The position numbers and the translations under genes were made by a program. Positions 15,402 through 17,452 of a stretch of DNA of 17,452 bases are shown here, piece by piece. Positions within the stretch are counted from its first letter, which is position 1. The number at the start of each line of letters is the position of its first letter. Below the pieces are notes generated by a model. The model was not told the DNA's origin, did no database searches, and saw only the letters and a program-made list of their open reading frames with translations. Origin of the DNA: Shewanellaceae bacterium (GTDB lineage Bacteria; Pseudomonadota; Gammaproteobacteria; Enterobacterales; Shewanellaceae); contig JADHND010000008.1 in NCBI GenBank assembly GCA_016779685.1, positions 1 through 17,452 on the forward strand. Reading direction: 5' to 3'.

Positions 15402-15417
15402 TGCAAGAATAACGCCA
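15402..15417 (-). promoter_or_regulatory. Sigma-54 (-24/-12) promoter for flrBC
   Basis: The minus-strand element TGGCGTTATTCTTGCA matches the sigma-54 pattern closely: TGGC at -24, TTGCA at -12, with GG (15415-15416) and GC (15403-15404) exactly 10 bases apart. The predicted start is about 15391 and the leader about 25 bases. In relatives, the activator of this promoter is FlrA/FleQ, whose gene end is in this window. Confidence 0.85.
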
Positions 15418-15430
15418 CATTTTATGTGGC
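15414..15430 (-). repeat. Perfect inverted repeat overlapping the flrBC -24 box
   Basis: Arms GCCACAT and ATGTGGC enclose a 3-base centre; the second arm on the minus strand supplies the TGG of the -24 element. It lies 57 bases after the stop of the ureohydrolase-family gene. It could act as a weak transcript end for that gene, although no clear T-run follows on either strand, or as a protein site that blocks sigma-54 polymerase. Confidence 0.5.
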
Positions 15431-15486
15431 ATTACTAAACAAAGACTTAGCGTCCCATCAAGACCAAAAAGATGTTTTTTTGACGG

Positions 15487-16581
15487 TTAAGGCATACAGC
15501 GTAATAAGGTTGCCGAAATATCCGCACTGACCGCCAGCGTGGTTTCATGCGATTCTTTGCCTTGGAGGGTGCTGTCTGTTAGCGGTGCGAGTTCCATGAT
15601 ATCGGCTCCAGTAATCGCCACCTGCGTCGCGATGGCTTCAATGAGTTCGATGCACTGATTCGGCGTCAAGCCATCCTTCTCAGGTGTACCCGTCGCACTG
15701 GCATACTGCACATCCAAAGCATCAATGTCAAAACTGACATAGACCTCCTGTACCTCAGCAGCCTCGAGTTGTGCTAAAACTTGCGCCGTGATTGCCGTCA
15801 TCCCCTGCTCATGAATGCGAGCAGCCCAATGTTGGGTCACGCCCCTGGTTTTTTCCCAATACAATTGATCGCGAGCACTGGATCGAATCCCAATTTGAAT
15901 CGCCAATGCTGGATCGGGTAAATCACTTAGAATATGAGTGCACCAAGAACCAAAGCATAAATCAATACCCATACGTTCTGTCAGCAAATCCGTGTGCGCA
16001 TCAAAATGTATCAACGCCACTTTAATGCCTTGCTGTTGTTTATGACGTAGATATGTTTTCACCAATGGATAACTGACCGAATGATCTCCCCCGACCCCAA
16101 ACAGACAGGGAGGGGACGCCTGTTGGTATACAGTCTGACAAACAAACTCGGTTAACGACAATGGACTCACTGGTAAAATGCTGGTTGCGTCACCGTATAA
16201 GGCTTGACGACATTTAGCAAGCGTCTTTGAATTGACATATTTATCATGCAACAGATGTGGAATAATCCGAACATCGCCCAGATCAAATGGCAGCTGATCT
16301 GGATAATGAGCTAACAAAGCATCACGTAAATACAACGGCCCCCAGTTAGCGCCTCGTAAGATCCCGCCACCGTTATCAGAGCATACCCCCAACATCACCG
16401 TTCCATGCTCTGGAAGTTGATACAAATGAGCTTGCCAAGCTTGAAGAACATCATCACCAGCCCCATATAACGCTTGATGTAAATGTTCTTTACGCTCACG
16501 TGCGGTATTCACAGTGAAAACACCTTCGCCTGGCGGGCACAAGCAGGATTGAAGCACTTGAGCATGTTCAATGGAAAGCAT
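15487..16581 (-). CDS. Arginase/agmatinase-superfamily (ureohydrolase) protein
   Basis: A 364-residue member of the manganese-dependent ureohydrolase fold (arginase, agmatinase, formimidoylglutamase), whose members hydrolyse guanidino or formimino groups. Metal-ligand motifs are intact: GGDHS (H167), DAHTD (D194, H196, D198) and SFDIDALD (D285, D287), followed by TGTPEKDGLT (297-306) and MELAP (329-333). The first 60 residues, including CPPGEGVFTVNTARERKEHL, are an additional N-terminal part; typical members are about 300-320 long. The usual SHGT-type active-site loop appears as CFGSW (209-213), so the substrate cannot be read off. No signal peptide is seen. It stands between flrA and flrB on the same strand, with AAGGA 8 bases before the ATG. 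I see nothing in the protein tying it to flagella. Confidence 0.9.
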   Translation of the reverse strand: MLSIEHAQVLQSCLCPPGEGVFTVNTARERKEHLHQALYGAGDDVLQAWQAHLYQLPEHGTVMLGVCSDNGGGILRGANWGPLYLRDALLAHYPDQLPFDLGDVRIIPHLLHDKYVNSKTLAKCRQALYGDATSILPVSPLSLTEFVCQTVYQQASPPCLFGVGGDHSVSYPLVKTYLRHKQQQGIKVALIHFDAHTDLLTERMGIDLCFGSWCTHILSDLPDPALAIQIGIRSSARDQLYWEKTRGVTQHWAARIHEQGMTAITAQVLAQLEAAEVQEVYVSFDIDALDVQYASATGTPEKDGLTPNQCIELIEAIATQVAITGADIMELAPLTDSTLQGKESHETTLAVSADISATLLRCMP

Positions 16582-16610
16582 AACTTAATTCCTTGTTATA
16601 AATAAAAAAA

Positions 16611-16623
16611 CAGCATAATGCCG
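16611..16623 (-). terminator. Possible short intrinsic terminator or attenuator after flrA
   Basis: On the minus strand a 5-pair stem (CGGCA/TGCTG, one G-U pair) with a TTA loop is followed by seven T residues (16604-16610) and further A/T. It lies 115 bases after the flrA stop and 30 bases before the ureohydrolase-family start. The stem is short, so efficiency is doubtful; if functional it would separate the two genes or attenuate the second. Confidence 0.35.
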
Positions 16624-16645
16624 ATAATATTAAGGCTTTTTATTT

Positions 16646-16675
16646 ATATTAACAGAAAGTAGACCCGATACTCAA
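16646..16675 (-). promoter_or_regulatory. Weak sigma-70-type promoter candidate before the ureohydrolase-family gene
   Basis: TTGAGT (16670-16675) and TAATAT (16646-16651) on the minus strand are separated by 18 bases within the 156-base gap between flrA and the ureohydrolase-family gene. The -35 is only partly consensus and the region is AT-rich, so chance matches are likely. The candidate lies upstream of the possible terminator hairpin, which would place that hairpin in the leader. The rest of this gap shows no gene. Confidence 0.3.
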
Positions 16676-16737
16676 TGCACAAGCTTACCAACCGTCAATG
16701 AGCTATTTCATTTATCATCTATTTACTTAAATGCCAC

Positions 16738-17452
16738 TTAAGCCAGATCTTTGTCTTTTAACTCAGCCATCACCAAACCATACTTACGGATTTTTTCAAC
16801 CAATGTGGTGCGTCGCATTCCCAACAGAGCTGCTGCGCGGGACACCACACCTTCGTGTCTTTCCAGTGCTTGATTGATCATATTGATTTCAAAGTCGGCT
16901 AAAGTCTCTTTTAAATGCAAACCTGCTTCAGGTAGCTCAGGGCGTATCAATGCATTTGATTGTGGTTGTAATAAACCTGACAGCATGTCGACTTCCATAG
17001 TCGTACCTTCAGCTGATAATGGTTGACATACAGCTGGCTGAGCTGACTTCGAAGAATGGTTGTATCTGCTAGGCAATTGGGCTGAACCTATCGTTTGATA
17101 GGGATATAAGATCATCAGCCGCTCCATCAGATTGAGTAATTCTCGGACATTACCCGGCCAATCGTATTGCATGAGAGAGGACAGTGCTTCTGGTTTCAAA
17201 TCTATAGGCGCTCGCCCCGCTTGTACCAATCGCTGCCGCATGATCTCACATAGTTGCGGAATGTCTTCCGGACGGGATCGCAAAGCTGGCATCTCGATGG
17301 GAAACACATGGAGACGATAAAACAAATCTTCACGAAACGAGCCCGCCGCAATCATCTGTTCAAGCTGTCGATGCGTTGCAGCCACAACACGCACATCTAC
17401 CTGCATCGATTTGTTGCTTCCGACGCGTTCAAATTGACGATCCTGCAACACC
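16738..17452 (-). CDS. flrA: FlrA/FleQ-type flagellar master regulator (C-terminal part, cut by window end)
   Basis: The 5' part of the gene lies beyond base 17452; about 238 codons are visible and the leftmost GTG/ATG is not a true start. Visible: the end of the sigma-54 AAA+ domain (RVGSNK, VDVRVVAATHRQL, SFREDLFYRLHVFPIEMP, the WPGNVREL sensor-II segment and ERLMILYPYQTIG), a Ser/Gln/Pro-rich linker, and a Fis-type helix-turn-helix ending AALLGMRRTTLVEKIRKYGL. The MRRTTLVEKxRKYG end is characteristic of FlrA/FleQ rather than of FlrC or NtrC, and the gene precedes flrBC as expected. FlrA/FleQ activates flrBC and other class II flagellar genes, and FleQ also binds c-di-GMP; the residues for that are mostly outside the window. 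GAFTGA is also outside. Confidence 0.92.
   Translation of the reverse strand, partial: VLQDRQFERVGSNKSMQVDVRVVAATHRQLEQMIAAGSFREDLFYRLHVFPIEMPALRSRPEDIPQLCEIMRQRLVQAGRAPIDLKPEALSSLMQYDWPGNVRELLNLMERLMILYPYQTIGSAQLPSRYNHSSKSAQPAVCQPLSAEGTTMEVDMLSGLLQPQSNALIRPELPEAGLHLKETLADFEINMINQALERHEGVVSRAAALLGMRRTTLVEKIRKYGLVMAELKDKDLA

Noticed and set aside
15456..15482. CATC...GATG followed by seven T residues on the plus strand near the end of the ureohydrolase-family gene
   Set aside because: The stem is four pairs with an 11-base loop, and it faces the strand without genes. As a minus-strand terminator it lacks a T-run.
16621..16640. Possible plus-strand terminator GCC...GGC followed by T residues
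   Set aside because: The stem is only three base pairs, and no plus-strand gene ends near it.
16677..16689. Sigma-54-like TGGTAAG...TGCA before the ureohydrolase-family gene
   Set aside because: The GG and GC are separated by 9 bases, not 10. Sigma-54 spacing is strict, so this near miss was not called.
1..17452. CRISPR arrays, tRNA or rRNA genes, insertion sequences, phage or defence genes
   Set aside because: None seen by reading. All long frames are accounted for by flagellar genes, regulators or the one ureohydrolase-family gene, and no repeat-spacer pattern or transposase motif was found.

Overview
The window is a flagellar basal-body, switch, export and regulator cluster. Every gene lies on the minus strand, so transcription runs from high to low coordinates. 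The gene order (flrA, then flrBC, fliEFGHIJ, fliKLMNOPQR and flhB) and the FlrA/FlrB/FlrC-type sigma-54 regulators match the layout known from polarly flagellated Gammaproteobacteria such as Vibrio, Pseudomonas (fleQ/fleSR) and Legionella-like lineages. Base composition is modestly AT-rich by eye. I cannot name a genus from the sequence alone.

Layout in transcription order: the C-terminal part of the master sigma-54 activator FlrA/FleQ (cut by the window end, 16738-17452); an arginase/agmatinase-superfamily enzyme that interrupts the usual flrA-flrB adjacency (15487-16581); the soluble sensor kinase FlrB and response regulator FlrC (overlapping, 12968-15365); fliE, fliF, fliG, fliH, fliI and fliJ (6731-12873; hook-basal body junction, MS ring, switch, export ATPase complex); fliK, fliL, fliM, fliN, fliO, fliP, fliQ and fliR (277-6625; hook length control, stator-associated protein, switch, export gate); and the first 88 codons of flhB (1-264), cut by the window start. 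No frameshifted or broken gene was seen. Coding density is very high and several junctions overlap by 1-22 bases, depending on the start chosen.

Regulation is readable from the DNA. Three near-consensus sigma-54 (-24/-12) promoters with exact GG-N10-GC spacing sit just before flrB, fliE and fliK. They split the cluster into three units, flrBC, fliEFGHIJ and fliKLMNOPQR-flhB, consistent with FlrA driving flrBC, and FlrA and/or FlrC driving the structural operons. Each leader also holds a dyad near or just past the predicted start site, and the -24 box of flrBC is embedded in a perfect 7-bp-arm inverted repeat.

The unusual points are: the metal-dependent ureohydrolase-family gene between flrA and flrBC, with an extra N-terminal region and an altered active-site loop; an extremely long acidic FliK (722 aa); FliH with eleven glycines spaced exactly four residues apart plus a long acidic C-terminal tail; a roughly 50-residue Glu/Asp/Ala tract in the periplasmic part of FliF; and acidic additions in several other basal-body proteins. 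This is a conventional flagellar locus with unusual decorations. I did not find a wholly new system in it.
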